A DNA stretch of 64,000 bases from contig NZ_KB375270.1 in the NCBI RefSeq assembly GCF_000314735.2, forward strand, positions 2,604,001-2,668,000. The letters run 5' to 3'. Below, piece by piece: positions 1-11,721 of the stretch. Both the position numbers and the translations under genes were made by a program. The DNA is from Afipia felis ATCC 53690. GTDB taxonomy: Bacteria; Pseudomonadota; Alphaproteobacteria; Rhizobiales; Xanthobacteraceae. Position 1 is the stretch's first letter. Each line of letters starts with the position of its first letter. The notes under the pieces were generated by a model. It saw nothing but the letters and a program-made list of their open reading frames with translations, did not search any database and was not told the origin of the DNA.

Positions 1-1810
1 CCGCAACTCGCTCAACGCCTCCCCGCAACTGGAACGGAACGTCTCGCGCTTCACCCAGTTTCTGACGCTGGTCGGACTTGCCGCGCTCCTGATCGGCGGC
101 ATCGGCGTCGTTAACGCGGTGCGAAGTCACCTCGAGCGCAAGCGCGACGTGATCGCGACTTATAAAGCGCTCGGCGCGAGCGCGGCGATGGTCTTCGCGA
201 TCTATTTGATCCAGGTGCTGCTGCTGGCGCTGCTCGGCTCGCTGATCGGCGCTGCACTGGGTGCAGCTCTGCCATACATCGTGCTCGCGCTGTTCGGCCA
301 TCTATTGCCGCTGCCGATCGCAGCGAGCATCCACCCCGCCACGCTCGCGCTTGCGGTCGGCTATGGCGTGTTCGCCGCGCTCGCTTTCGCGCTGTGGCCG
401 CTCGGTCGCGTGCGCAACATTCCCGCCGCCGTGCTGTTCCGCGCCGAGGTGTCCGATGAGATGCCGCGCGCCAGCCTGCGCCAGATCGCCGCGCCTGCGA
501 TCGCCATCGCGCTGCTCGCGGCGACGGCGGTCGCACTCGCCTATGACAAGAAAATCGCGGCGATCTTCGTTGGCGTGAGCCTCGCGGTGTTCCTGCTGCT
601 GCGCGCCGTCGCTCTGCTGACGATGGCGGTCGCGCGTCGCGCGCCGCGCCCTCGCAACACCATGCTGCGGCTCGCGCTCACCAATACCTATCGCTCCGGC
701 GCGCTGACGCCGTCCGTGGTGCTGTCGCTCGGGCTTGGACTCGCTGCACTCGTAACGGTCACACAGATCGACGCCAACCTGCGTCGCCAGTTCAGTGCGG
801 CGCTGCCTGAACGCGCGCCGTCGTTCTACTTCCTCGACATTCCCTCGGCGCAATCGGCAAGCTTCAGCCAATTCATCGGCGCGATCGCGCCTGACGCCAA
901 GGTGGAGGTGGTGCCGATGCTGCGCGGGCGCATCACCGCGGTGAAGGGCGTTCCCGCCGAACAGCTCAAGCCGTCACAGGACGCCGAATGGGTCCTGCAA
1001 AGCGACCGCGGCATCAGCTACGCAGCCGACATACCGGCGGGCTCGAAAGTGGTCGCGGGTGACTGGTGGCCGGACAACTACAGTGGCAAGCCGCTGGTCT
1101 CGCTGGAACAGAAGATCGCCGACGGCCTGGGCGTACGGCTCGGCGACGAGATCACCGTCAACGTGCTCGGACGCAACATCACGGCAACCGTCGGCAATCT
1201 GCGGAGCGTCGACTGGCAGAACCTCGGGATCAATTTCGTCCTGGTTTTTTCCCCGAATACCTTCCGCGGCGCGCCCCATACCGACCTCGCCACCCTGACT
1301 GCGAACCTCTCCACCCCCGCCGATGACGCAAACGTTATCAGGCAGGTCGCCCACGCCTTCCCCTCCGTCACCAGCGTCCGGGTCCGCGATGCGCTCAAGA
1401 GCATCGGCGACATTGTAACCAACCTGACGCTTGCCATCCGGGGGGCGAGCCTCGTCACCCTCGTCGCCGCCCTGCTGGTTCTGGGCGGGGCGCTGGCCGC
1501 AGGCCACCGCCACCGGGTTTATGACGCCGTGATCCTGAAGACGCTGGGTGCAGTCCGGTTCCAACTCATCGGCGCTTATGCTGCGGAATATGCGCTGATC
1601 GGGCTTGCCACCGCCGTGTTCGGGGTGGCGGCGGGGTCGATCGCGGCCTGGCAGATCGTGACCCGGCTGATGCACCTGAGCTTCGCCTGGGAGGCGGCCA
1701 ATGCCGCCCTGGTCGCTGTCGCCGCCCTGGCATTAACCATAGGCCTCGGCCTTGCCGGTACCCTTCTCGCATTGCGGTTGAAACCGGCCGCGGTCCTGCG
1801 CAATCTCTGA
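1..1810 (+). CDS. FtsX-family ABC transporter permease, 5' truncated
   Basis: The frame is open from base 2, in phase with the later codons, so the gene starts before the window and only its C-terminal ~600 residues are seen. The visible part begins in the first FtsX-type membrane block (GGIGVVNAV, then a cytoplasmic stretch with KRDVIATYKALGAS). It continues through several hydrophobic segments, a periplasmic region, and a second FtsX block ending in TLLALRLKPAAVLRNL. This duplicated layout is typical of YbbP-like permeases that pair with an ATPase in lipoprotein or envelope-related export. The ATPase partner would lie upstream, outside the window. Substrate unknown. Confidence 0.85.
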   Translation, partial: RNSLNASPQLERNVSRFTQFLTLVGLAALLIGGIGVVNAVRSHLERKRDVIATYKALGASAAMVFAIYLIQVLLLALLGSLIGAALGAALPYIVLALFGHLLPLPIAASIHPATLALAVGYGVFAALAFALWPLGRVRNIPAAVLFRAEVSDEMPRASLRQIAAPAIAIALLAATAVALAYDKKIAAIFVGVSLAVFLLLRAVALLTMAVARRAPRPRNTMLRLALTNTYRSGALTPSVVLSLGLGLAALVTVTQIDANLRRQFSAALPERAPSFYFLDIPSAQSASFSQFIGAIAPDAKVEVVPMLRGRITAVKGVPAEQLKPSQDAEWVLQSDRGISYAADIPAGSKVVAGDWWPDNYSGKPLVSLEQKIADGLGVRLGDEITVNVLGRNITATVGNLRSVDWQNLGINFVLVFSPNTFRGAPHTDLATLTANLSTPADDANVIRQVAHAFPSVTSVRVRDALKSIGDIVTNLTLAIRGASLVTLVAALLVLGGALAAGHRHRVYDAVILKTLGAVRFQLIGAYAAEYALIGLATAVFGVAAGSIAAWQIVTRLMHLSFAWEAANAALVAVAALALTIGLGLAGTLLALRLKPAAVLRNL

Positions 1811-2029
1811 CATCTGCCGCGCATTAAAAACCTGCAATGACAGATATTTTGCGACATTCAGCCGCGCGGAACGACTTGCGCGCTCTGTGTTATTCTCCCA
1901 CATACGGAGCAGGTCCGGATTCGCGATAGGCGTCAGTCGATGCTTCGACCGATGCTCGCGACGACCGGAAACAGATTTTCCCGCCGGCATCTCCCTCAAG
2001 GGGTGGCGGTCAACCAAGAGGTTTCGACA

Positions 2030-2821
2030 ATGTCGGACTTGGATCGTAACTACGCCTCTCCGTTCGGCCGTGCTGCCGGGCGGGTTGACGCCGCTGCCGT
2101 CGACGCCGGCCTGCGCGCGTACATGCTCAAGATCTACAACTACATGACGATCGGCCTTGCCATCACCGGCTTCGCCGCACTCGGCGTGTATATGGGCGCC
2201 GTAACCACCGACAGCGCCGCTGCCGTTGGCCGGGTCGGCAATACCATGCTGACCTCGTTTGGCGTCGCGATGTTCGTGAGCCCGCTGAAGTGGGTCTTCA
2301 TCTTCGCGCCGCTGGTGATGGTGTTCGCCATCTCCTTCGGCATCAACCGCCTGCGGCCGCAGACCGCGCAGATGCTGTTCTGGGCCTTCTCGGCACTGAT
2401 GGGCGTTTCGCTGTCGTCGATCTTCCTCGTCTACACGCACACCTCGATCGTGCGCGTGTTCTTCATCACGGCGGCGGCGTTCGGCGCACTGAGCGTCTAC
2501 GGCTACACCACCAAGCGTGACATGACGGGCATGGGCTCGTTCCTGATCATGGGCCTGTTCGGCGTCATCATCGCAAGCATCGTCAACATCTTCGTGGCGA
2601 GCTCGATGCTGCAGTTCGTGGTCTCGATCGTCGGCGTGCTGGTGTTCGCAGGCCTCACCGCCTGGGACACCCAGCGGCTGAAGAACGACTACATCTACGG
2701 TTATGGCGCGATGGGCGGCGATATCGCCGAGCGCGCGGCCATCACCGGCGCGCTGTCGCTCTACCTGAACTTCATCAACCTGTTCACGCTGCTGTTGCAG
2801 CTTCTGGGACAGCGCGAGTAA
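2030..2821 (+). CDS. Bax inhibitor-1 (YccA/YbhL) family membrane protein
   Basis: A 263-residue protein starting MSDLDRNYASPFGRAAG. After a polar N-terminus of about 35 residues it has about seven closely packed hydrophobic segments. It ends in the family-typical stretch with GLTAWDTQRLK and LYLNFINLFTLLLQLLG. Bax inhibitor-1 proteins are inner-membrane proteins implicated in calcium leak and membrane proteostasis. The frame extends upstream to 1940, but the ATG at 2030 follows a purine-rich AAGAGG and gives the usual length. It is a single gene closed by a strong terminator. It is well conserved in Rhizobiales, but its exact role is unclear. Confidence 0.9.
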   Translation: MSDLDRNYASPFGRAAGRVDAAAVDAGLRAYMLKIYNYMTIGLAITGFAALGVYMGAVTTDSAAAVGRVGNTMLTSFGVAMFVSPLKWVFIFAPLVMVFAISFGINRLRPQTAQMLFWAFSALMGVSLSSIFLVYTHTSIVRVFFITAAAFGALSVYGYTTKRDMTGMGSFLIMGLFGVIIASIVNIFVASSMLQFVVSIVGVLVFAGLTAWDTQRLKNDYIYGYGAMGGDIAERAAITGALSLYLNFINLFTLLLQLLGQRE

Positions 2822-2847
2822 GAGAAGCGACAGCCTTCCAACGATCA

Positions 2848-2878
2848 AGCCCCGGCCTTGCGCCGGGGCTTTTGTTTT
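2848..2878 (+). terminator. Rho-independent terminator after the Bax-inhibitor gene
   Basis: A perfect 9-bp stem (AGCCCCGGC / GCCGGGGCT) with a 5-base loop is followed by TTTGTTTT. It lies 27 bases after the stop codon at 2821. Confidence 0.9.
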
Positions 2879-2928
2879 GCCGCTTATTGATGCTTTAGTT
2901 TCGGCCTGCGCAAATTTATGGTCGCGCC

Positions 2929-3459
2929 ATGAGCGACTTCACCATCAGGCCGGCCACCGCCGCCGACATCCCCGCCATCACCACGATCTATGCCTTCGAG
3001 GTGCGGGAAAAGACCGCAAGCTTCGAACTCACCGCGCCCGACGAGGCGGAAATGATGCGTCGCTTCACGGCGATTAGCGGCGGGGGCTTCCCCTATCTCG
3101 TGGCAGAGGCCGGCGGACGCATAGCTGGCTACGCCTATGCCGGACCCTACCGGCCGCGCCCAGCCTATCGCTACACGGTGGAGAATTCGGTCTATCTCGA
3201 CCCGGCGTTTTACCGGCGCGGCATCGGCAGCGCTCTGCTCAGTGAACTGATCGCGCAGTGTACGGCGCACGGCTACCGCCAGATGATCGCGGTGATCGGC
3301 GACTCAGCCAATGCCGCCTCGATCGGCCTGCACCGCCGCGCGGGCTTTGCCATGATCGGCACCCATCCCGACGTCGGATTCAAATTCGGGCGCTGGCTCG
3401 ATTCGGTGCAAATGCAGCTTGCGCTCGGCGAGGGCGGCACGACGATTCCACCCGGCTAA
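2929..3459 (+). CDS. GNAT N-acetyltransferase, phosphinothricin-acetyltransferase-like
   Basis: A 176-residue single-domain GNAT protein. It begins MSDFTIRPATAADIPAITTIY, has the acetyl-CoA pyrophosphate-binding motif at about residues 88-100 (YRRGIGSALL, the R/Q-x-x-G-x-G/A loop) and later GFAMIGTHPDVGFKFGRW. That tail is typical of the PAT/Bar/MddA branch, which acetylates phosphinothricin-like or methionine-sulfoximine amino groups. It stands alone and converges on the DUF2794 gene, the two stop codons being adjacent. The natural substrate cannot be read from sequence. Confidence 0.85.
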   Translation: MSDFTIRPATAADIPAITTIYAFEVREKTASFELTAPDEAEMMRRFTAISGGGFPYLVAEAGGRIAGYAYAGPYRPRPAYRYTVENSVYLDPAFYRRGIGSALLSELIAQCTAHGYRQMIAVIGDSANAASIGLHRRAGFAMIGTHPDVGFKFGRWLDSVQMQLALGEGGTTIPPG

Positions 3460-3461
3460 AT

Positions 3462-3827
3462 TCAAACCAGCGCGAGCTTTCGGTCGATCACCAGAAGCAC
3501 GCGCTCGAGTTCATGGCCACGTCGCAGGATCTGGCCGCTCGCGGAGATCACACTGTAGGCACCCTGCTTGCGCGCGAGGCGTGGGTCTTTCTCGATGCGG
3601 TAGATCGGAACTTCGGAGGAACGGCGGAAGATCGAGAACACCGCCCGATCCTTCAGAAAGTCGATGGCATAGTCCCGCCACTCGCCGTCCGCGACCATGC
3701 GGCCGTAGAGATTGAGGATACGGTTGAGTTCGAGGCGGTTGAAGGTGACCGTTGCAGGCGGCGCGTTCCAGCCGCGCTCAGGTGCCCGATTATCCTCACC
3801 ATCCAAATCGCCGAGCCCCATTCTCAT
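3462..3827 (-). CDS. DUF2794 domain protein
   Basis: A protein of about 121 residues beginning MRMGLGDLDGED if the start is at 3827. The open frame continues to 3893 but the extra residues look like non-coding translation. The core includes VTFNRLELNRILNLYGRMVADGEWRDYAIDFL in short pieces, DRAVFSIFRRSSE and PLYRIEKDPRLAR-like segments. This matches the small alphaproteobacterial DUF2794 family of unknown function. It ends nose-to-nose with the acetyltransferase gene. Confidence 0.8.
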   Translation of the reverse strand: MRMGLGDLDGEDNRAPERGWNAPPATVTFNRLELNRILNLYGRMVADGEWRDYAIDFLKDRAVFSIFRRSSEVPIYRIEKDPRLARKQGAYSVISASGQILRRGHELERVLLVIDRKLALV

Positions 3828-3999
3828 CTCCGTGTCACCGGCATGACATGATCGGCCCCGCCGCCCGGCTTCGCAAGCCCCATTTCGCCTCACTACGCCC
3901 TCACAGCATCGTTAGAAAAAATCATAATGCCGCCCGAATTCCGCCTCCCGGCCGCCGCCGGAGATTGAGACGCTTTGCACGTTGGTTGACCCGGTCCTT

Positions 4000-4130
4000 T
4001 CGGCGCCGGATTCCTCAGCCCCCAGCCCCCCGGGGTCGTCAGGATCGGGTCTATTTTGTTTCTTCCTCACCTGGTTGGTCTCCGACCCGGGAAACGACTA
4101 AAGGGCCGCACTCCCCGGCCCTTTTATTTT
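4000..4130 (+). ncRNA. Candidate intergenic small RNA ending in a terminator
   Basis: Between two minus-strand genes lies a plus-strand intrinsic terminator with no gene in front of it. Upstream there are GC-rich self-complementary tracts (around 4020-4050) and a pyrimidine-rich TTTCTTCCTCACC stretch near 4060-4072, which resembles an anti-Shine-Dalgarno loop. The 5' end is a guess. I do not recognise a known RNA family. The evidence is position and terminator only. Confidence 0.3.
4100..4130 (+). terminator. Orphan Rho-independent terminator, plus strand
   Basis: An 8-bp stem AAAGGGCC / GGCCCTTT with a 9-base loop runs into TTATTTT. No plus-strand coding gene precedes it, which is the main reason to suspect a small RNA. 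Confidence 0.75.
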
Positions 4131-4230
4131 GCCTGAACGAATCGCACGGCCTTTCGCCCGCGTGGACTCACGCAGCGCAATAACGCCTTTGTCGATACCG
4201 GCGGCAGCTATCGGGGGATGTCAGACAGAA

Positions 4231-5031
4231 TCAGTTGGCGAGCGAGGTATAGGCCGCCCCTAACATCGGGCCCGGTCTGTCGCGGCTGCCATCCTGCACG
4301 TAAGCAGCGGCGGCATCGACGCCATCGCGGGAGATATTTTCCAAAGGCACCGACCATGTATTCGCAGTGCCATCCCAGTCGCCTACCTTGAGCACGTTGC
4401 GGACAACGTTATGATAGACGATCTGGTGACCGCTGTTCTCACCGCGGCCGATCGTGATCGGAACGGCTTTCGACACGGCACAAATCCAGACCTCGGCATG
4501 ATGACCGGCAGACGCCGCCACCGAGACATTCAGGTAATGACCATCCCTGGAGAGCTTCACCGGCACGCTCATGATGCCGTGCTCGCCACGACTCTTGTCC
4601 AGCGCCGCCTCGATGCCCTTGCGATCGCTGCCGAGCACATGGCGCACACCGTTGACGACCACCTGCGGCGTATAGACGTCGCGATCGCCACGCATCGCCG
4701 AATACGCCTTCTGCCGCGCGGAGAAGCGCGAATCGGCCAGCGTGTCCTTCCAGCCAAGATAATCCCAATAGTCGATTGGCAGGCTAAGCGCGATGAGCGA
4801 GGGATCCTTCGCAAATTCACCGAGCATCTTGTCGGCGGGCGGGCAGGATGAGCACCCCTGCGAGGTGAACAATTCCACTACACCGCGAGGCTCGCCGGCG
4901 GTTGCAGGCGCCACTGTCAGCAGGACACAGAGAGCCGCTGCAGAACCGGCGCACAGTGATGTACGCCGGAAGGCCGCAGGCACGGTCTCATGCAACCATG
5001 CGGCGATGGGCTCGAAAGACGTCACATGCAA
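4231..5031 (-). CDS. DUF1223 family exported thioredoxin-like protein
   Basis: A 266-residue protein with an N-terminal hydrophobic segment at about residues 26-45 (SAAALCVLLTVAPATAG), likely a signal peptide. A thioredoxin-like start follows: VVELFTSQGCSSCPPADKML. The CSSC pair sits where thioredoxin folds place the redox motif, as is usual in DUF1223. Later conserved pieces are DYWDYLGWKDTLADSRFSARQ and YTPQVVVNG. A periplasmic thiol-redox role is plausible but unproven. It lies downstream of acnA in the same direction with about 118 bases between them. Confidence 0.85.
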   Translation of the reverse strand: MHVTSFEPIAAWLHETVPAAFRRTSLCAGSAAALCVLLTVAPATAGEPRGVVELFTSQGCSSCPPADKMLGEFAKDPSLIALSLPIDYWDYLGWKDTLADSRFSARQKAYSAMRGDRDVYTPQVVVNGVRHVLGSDRKGIEAALDKSRGEHGIMSVPVKLSRDGHYLNVSVAASAGHHAEVWICAVSKAVPITIGRGENSGHQIVYHNVVRNVLKVGDWDGTANTWSVPLENISRDGVDAAAAYVQDGSRDRPGPMLGAAYTSLAN

Positions 5032-5149
5032 CCCTCAAACGAAGCGGCGATACCGCTGCAAATCAGCCTCGTCTTAGGCTTTCTTGCAGGGTAATCGCCA
5101 CTCACGTCGCGGTGAGCCGCTTCACAGTTCGTTGTGTGCCGTGAAGGCA

Positions 5150-7870
<2,721 letters not shown>

Positions 7871-8089
7871 TAGGCGGGGTCCCGATCTAAAAGGATGACA
7901 TCACGCAAACACGCTCCGCCGCCTCGAAAGAGGCATCCGCTTTCCACGGTTATGGCATTGCGGGCTGCAACAGGTGCGGGTTTATAGAATCTTTCCAGAC
8001 TGCGCGCCACACGACAATCGTCTTTGACTCATGCGGTTCTGTAATAGCGGCGCGCCTGATTTCCCGGATTGTGGAATGGGTTGTTTTTA

Positions 8090-8692
8090 ATGGGGCTCTC
8101 CGGCCGTAACATATCGTGCACCAGAGGCGGCCGCACGGTTTTTACCGGCGTCAGCTTCGATGTTGCAGCCGGCGAGGCGCTCGCGATCACCGGCGCGAAC
8201 GGCGCGGGAAAATCGTCGCTGCTACGCATGCTTGCGGGGCTGCTGCCGCTCGCCGGCGGATGCATTCATTATGCGGAAAATGTTTCCGAATTGACGCTTG
8301 CCGAACAGACGCACTATCTCGGCCACCGCGATCCCTTCAAACCTGCCCTCAGCGTGCGCGAAAATCTCAATTTCTGGCAGCGTTATCTCGGCAGCGCAGC
8401 TATGAACATTGAACACGCCCTGACGGCGGTCGGCCTCGGCGCCATCGGCCATTTGCCCGCAGGCTTCCTGTCGGCGGGACAGAAGCGGCGGCTGTCGATC
8501 GCGCGCCTCATCGCCGTGAAGCGGCCAATCTGGCTGCTCGACGAGCCCGCGACCGCACTCGACGCCGCAGGTCAAGCCGCCTTCATCGCCATCATGCAGT
8601 CGCACCTCGACGGCGGCGGGCTGATCGCAGCGGCTACCCACGGCCCGCTCGGAATCACCGCTCGTGAATTGCGGCTCGGAGCGCGCGCATGA
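8090..8692 (+). CDS. ccmA: Heme exporter ATP-binding protein CcmA
   Basis: A 200-residue ABC ATPase with Walker A GANGAGKSS (about residue 40), a signature region LSAGQKRRLSIARL and Walker B PIWLLDEPATAL. The short length and position directly before ccmB mark it as CcmA. It drives release of heme-loaded CcmE in system I cytochrome c maturation. The ATG at 8090 is chosen over an upstream TTG at 8069 because it gives the standard N-terminus. Its stop overlaps the ccmB start by four bases. Confidence 0.93.
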   Translation: MGLSGRNISCTRGGRTVFTGVSFDVAAGEALAITGANGAGKSSLLRMLAGLLPLAGGCIHYAENVSELTLAEQTHYLGHRDPFKPALSVRENLNFWQRYLGSAAMNIEHALTAVGLGAIGHLPAGFLSAGQKRRLSIARLIAVKRPIWLLDEPATALDAAGQAAFIAIMQSHLDGGGLIAAATHGPLGITARELRLGARA

Positions 8693-9357
8693 GCGCCTTC
8701 ATCGCTTTGATCCAGCGCGATCTGCGGATTTCGTGGAGGCTCGGCGGCGGCGGTCTGCTCGGCGTGCTGTTCTTCCTCAGCGTCGTCGTACTGATGCCGT
8801 TCGCGCTCGGCCCCGACGTGCCGCTGCTGAAGCGGATTGGCCCCGCCGTGCTGTGGCTCGGCGCCATGCTCGCGAGCCTGCTCACGCTCGATCGCCTTTT
8901 CACCGCCGACCAGGACGACGGTTCGCTCGACCTTCTGCTGATGAGTCCGGTGCCACTCGAGATGAGCTGCCTCGCCAAGGGCCTCGCGCACTGGCTCGCC
9001 ACGGGCCTGCCGCTGATCGTCGCGACGCCTCTGCTCGGCGTGCTGCTCAACCTCGAACCTGAAACGTCCCTGTTTGTCGCGCTGACGCTGCTCGCAGGCA
9101 CTCCTGCCCTCACCTTCACCGGCATGATTGGCGCAGCGCTCGCTGTGACCATGCGCCGCGGCGGCCTGTTGCTGGCGGTGCTGGTGCTGCCACTCTCTAT
9201 ACCGGTGCTGATTTTCGGCGTCGCAGCCTCCAATGCCGCCATTGTGGAACAGGGCCGGTTCGGCGCGCCATTTTCCATTCTCTGCGCGCTGACGCTCGCG
9301 GGTTTCATCATCGGCCCGCTTGCGGCCGCCGCGAGCCTGCGGCAGGGGCTGGATTAA
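8689..9357 (+). CDS. ccmB: Heme exporter permease CcmB
   Basis: A 222-residue integral membrane protein with about six hydrophobic segments. It has the CcmB signature pieces FIALIQRDLRISWR at the N-terminus and DQDDGSLDLLLMSPVPLEM. It forms the membrane part of the CcmABCD complex that handles heme for cytochrome c assembly. The ATGA overlap with ccmA shows translational coupling. Confidence 0.93.
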   Translation: MSAFIALIQRDLRISWRLGGGGLLGVLFFLSVVVLMPFALGPDVPLLKRIGPAVLWLGAMLASLLTLDRLFTADQDDGSLDLLLMSPVPLEMSCLAKGLAHWLATGLPLIVATPLLGVLLNLEPETSLFVALTLLAGTPALTFTGMIGAALAVTMRRGGLLLAVLVLPLSIPVLIFGVAASNAAIVEQGRFGAPFSILCALTLAGFIIGPLAAAASLRQGLD

Positions 9358-9429
9358 AGCGATGAACGGCCCCGGATGGCATTGATGGACCTCATTGCGC
9401 CCTTCCCGCCGCATCGCTAAAACGCCGCC

Positions 9430-10161
9430 ATGTTCCTTGCCCGGCTTGCCAACCCCTCGCGTTTTCTTGCCTTTACCGCCCGCGTCCTGCCGTGGCTCGC
9501 GGTTGCGACCGCGTTGTTGCTTGCGATCGGGTTTTATCAGTCATGGACCGCGCCCGACGATTACCAGCAGGGCGCGACGGTGAAGATCATGTTCATCCAC
9601 GTTCCCAATGCGTGGCTGTCGATGTTCGTCTGGATGGTGATGAGCGTCTCGGCGCTGGGCACACTGGTGTGGAAGCATCCGCTGGCCGATGTTGCCGCCA
9701 AGGCGGCAGCACCAATCGGCGCGTCCTTCACGTTTCTCGCGCTCGCCACCGGCTCGCTCTGGGGCCGTCCGATGTGGGGCACCTATTGGCAATGGGACGC
9801 ACGGCTAACCTCGGTGCTCATCCTGTTCCTGATGTATCTCAGCCTGATCGCGCTGTGGCGCGCGGTGGAGGATCCTTCGCGCGCGGCACGCGCCGCCGCC
9901 GTGCTGACGCTGGTCGGCGCCATCAATATTCCGATCATCAAATTTTCCGTGGAGTGGTGGAATACGCTGCATCAGGGCGAATCGGTGTTCCGCATGGGCG
10001 GACCGACGCTCGACCGTGCCTTCCTCGTTCCGCTGCTCACCATGGCGGTCGGCTTCACGCTGCTGTTCGTTACGCTGCATCTCGCCGCCATGCGCAACGA
10101 GATTCTGCGGCGACGGGTACGGACCCTGCAGATGATGCAGGCTGACGGGCGCGCATCATGA
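9430..10161 (+). CDS. ccmC: Heme exporter protein CcmC
   Basis: A 243-residue protein with about six membrane segments. It carries the tryptophan-rich heme-handling loop GRPMWGTYWQWDARLTS and periplasmic histidines, which deliver heme to CcmE. Another family landmark is INIPIIKFSVEWWNTLHQ. The gene follows ccmB after a 72-base gap and overlaps ccmD by four bases. Confidence 0.95.
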   Translation: MFLARLANPSRFLAFTARVLPWLAVATALLLAIGFYQSWTAPDDYQQGATVKIMFIHVPNAWLSMFVWMVMSVSALGTLVWKHPLADVAAKAAAPIGASFTFLALATGSLWGRPMWGTYWQWDARLTSVLILFLMYLSLIALWRAVEDPSRAARAAAVLTLVGAINIPIIKFSVEWWNTLHQGESVFRMGGPTLDRAFLVPLLTMAVGFTLLFVTLHLAAMRNEILRRRVRTLQMMQADGRAS

Positions 10162-10340
10162 GCGTGCTCGGACCCTACGCTGTCTTTATCGCGACCTCCT
10201 ACGCACTGGTCGCGCTCGTGGTCGGCGGGCTGATTGCGGCCATCGTCGTCGATTATCGCCACCAGCAGGCTGAACTGCGCCGCCTGGAAGCGAGCGGCGT
10301 GATGCGACGCTCCTCCGGCAAAACCTCCGAACAGCCATGA
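10158..10340 (+). CDS. ccmD: Heme exporter protein CcmD
   Basis: A 60-residue protein with one membrane segment (residues ~10-30, FIATSYALVALVVGGLIAAI) followed by a charged cytoplasmic tail rich in Arg and Gln. This is the size and topology of CcmD, which releases holo-CcmE from CcmABC. It overlaps ccmC at its start and ccmG at its end, each by four bases. Confidence 0.9.
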   Translation: MSVLGPYAVFIATSYALVALVVGGLIAAIVVDYRHQQAELRRLEASGVMRRSSGKTSEQP

Positions 10341-10927
10341 CGCCTGAATCGACACCATCGCGTTCGCGTCGCTCCTGGCTTGTCGCCCTGCCGCTCATCG
10401 TATTCTGCGGCCTCGCGGTGCTGTTCTGGTTCGGCCTGCGCGACGGTGATCCGTCCCGCATTCCCTCGGCGTTGATCGGCCGTCCCGCGCCCGCGACGCC
10501 GCTGCCCCCGGTTGCCGAATTGACGCGCGACGGACAGGCCGTGCCCGGCCTCGATCCGGCGGCGTTCAAGCAGCAAGTCACGGTGGTGAACGTGTGGGCC
10601 TCATGGTGTGTGCCCTGCCACGACGAGGCGCCGCTTTTGATGAATCTCGCACAGGACAGCCGGATTCGCCTCGTCGGCATTAATTATAAAGACGCACCGG
10701 ACAACGCCCGACGCTTTCTCGGCCGCTACGGCAATCCGTTCACGGCGGTTGGCAGCGACGCCAACGGTCGCGCGGCGATCGACTGGGGCGTCTACGGCGT
10801 GCCGGAGACGTTCGTGATCGATCGCAAGGGTACCATCGCCTTCAAGCTGATCGGCCCAATCACGCCCAGTAATCTCGAAACCGTTCTCAAGCCCGAGATC
10901 GAAAAGGCGCTGCACTCCGGCGCATAA
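10337..10927 (+). CDS. ccmG: Cytochrome c biogenesis thiol:disulfide oxidoreductase CcmG/DsbE
   Basis: A 196-residue protein with an N-terminal membrane anchor (residues ~14-33) and a periplasmic thioredoxin domain. The active site is WCVPC (Cys91, Cys94). The family piece GVYGVPETFVIDRKG supplies the cis-proline loop. It keeps apocytochrome c heme-binding cysteines reduced. It is the last gene of the ccmABCDG unit. ccmE, ccmF and ccmH are not in the window. Confidence 0.95.
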   Translation: MTPESTPSRSRRSWLVALPLIVFCGLAVLFWFGLRDGDPSRIPSALIGRPAPATPLPPVAELTRDGQAVPGLDPAAFKQQVTVVNVWASWCVPCHDEAPLLMNLAQDSRIRLVGINYKDAPDNARRFLGRYGNPFTAVGSDANGRAAIDWGVYGVPETFVIDRKGTIAFKLIGPITPSNLETVLKPEIEKALHSGA

Positions 10928-11076
10928 AATTGCGACCGCGCTTTGGGAATCGTCGCGCGGCTGCGACGAAAATTATTTTCGCGATTTATCCGCCGTTCAT
11001 TTCAGGGCCACAGCACGGCCACGAATGGGCCTCTCACTCGGACGCGTTGCAAACCCCGTCCCGGAGGACGTTTCCG

Positions 11077-11442
11077 ATGCGTTACTTCAAGCCTGTTTCA
11101 TTGACTGCAGCTCTGCTCGCGCTGGGCCTGTTCGCCGCACCTTCGTTCGCCCAGTCACCGCAGCCCGCGCCCGGCGCCGCGATGGCCCCGAAAACCGCGC
11201 CGGTCTCGACGCCGAAATCCGACAAGATGGCGCCGAAGGCCGCCACCAAGACCGAGCTCATCGACATCAATTCGGCGAGCGCCGACGAGCTCAAGGCGCT
11301 GAAGGGCATCGGCGACACCTATTCCGCCGCGATCATCAAGAACCGCCCCTATAAGGGCAAGGACGACCTCGTGCACAAGAAGGTCATCCCGAAGAAGACC
11401 TATGCCGGGATCAAGAATCAGATCATCGCCAAACAGAAATAA
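11077..11442 (+). CDS. Exported helix-hairpin-helix protein (ComEA-like)
   Basis: A 121-residue protein starting MRYFKPVSLTAALLALG, behind a clear GGAGGA Shine-Dalgarno site. A signal peptide ends near APSFAQ (about residue 26). A Pro/Ala/Lys linker follows, then a single HhH module: LIDINSASADELKALKGIGDTYSAAIIKNRPY. That module resembles the DNA-binding part of ComEA, so periplasmic DNA binding is possible, though many such small proteins have no known role. The frame continues upstream to 10930 without coding character. Confidence 0.8.
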   Translation: MRYFKPVSLTAALLALGLFAAPSFAQSPQPAPGAAMAPKTAPVSTPKSDKMAPKAATKTELIDINSASADELKALKGIGDTYSAAIIKNRPYKGKDDLVHKKVIPKKTYAGIKNQIIAKQK

Positions 11443-11482
11443 CGGGAACGGCTCTGGCCGATTGCCTGAATACCTGACAAAG

Positions 11483-11512
11483 GCCGCTCATGGGTTCCAT
11501 GGGCGGCTTTTG
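11483..11512 (+). terminator. Terminator after the helix-hairpin-helix gene
   Basis: An 11-bp stem GCCGCTCATGG / CCATGGGCGGC (one T-G pair) with a 3-base loop is followed by TTTT, 40 bases after the stop codon. Confidence 0.8.
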
Positions 11513-11631
11513 CGACGAATCCGGCCCCGATTCTTCCGAAAACCTCACAAACGGAGTGGCCTGACAGCTTGAGTCTCGGCCCAACCTCGCCTAAAAGTCG
11601 GCCCGACCAACGGCCCCGCGCCGACAATGCC

Positions 11632-11721
11632 GGAGAGGTGGCAGAGTGGTCGAATGCACCGCACTCGAAATGCGGCATAGGTGCAAGCCTATCGGGGGTT
11701 CGAATCCCTCCCTCTCCGCCA
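11632..11721 (+). tRNA. tRNA-Ser(CGA)
   Basis: A full 90-base class II tRNA with encoded CCA. The acceptor stem is GGAGAGG / CCTCTCC and the discriminator is G, as expected for serine. The anticodon stem CCGCA / TGCGG encloses the loop CTCGAAA, giving anticodon CGA (reads UCG). The variable arm is long (ATAGG / CCTAT) and the T loop is TTCGAAT. Confidence 0.97.

Larger units (their letters stand above)
3828..4230. other. Intergenic region of 403 bases with a candidate small RNA
   Basis: No convincing coding frame. The first 100 bases would hold the DUF2794 promoter on the minus strand. The rest contains a GC-rich structured stretch ending in a plus-strand terminator (see the next two entries). 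Confidence 0.5.

Noticed and set aside
1733..2848. 371-residue minus-strand open frame
   Set aside because: Antisense to the Bax-inhibitor gene; a His/Arg/Glu-rich shadow.
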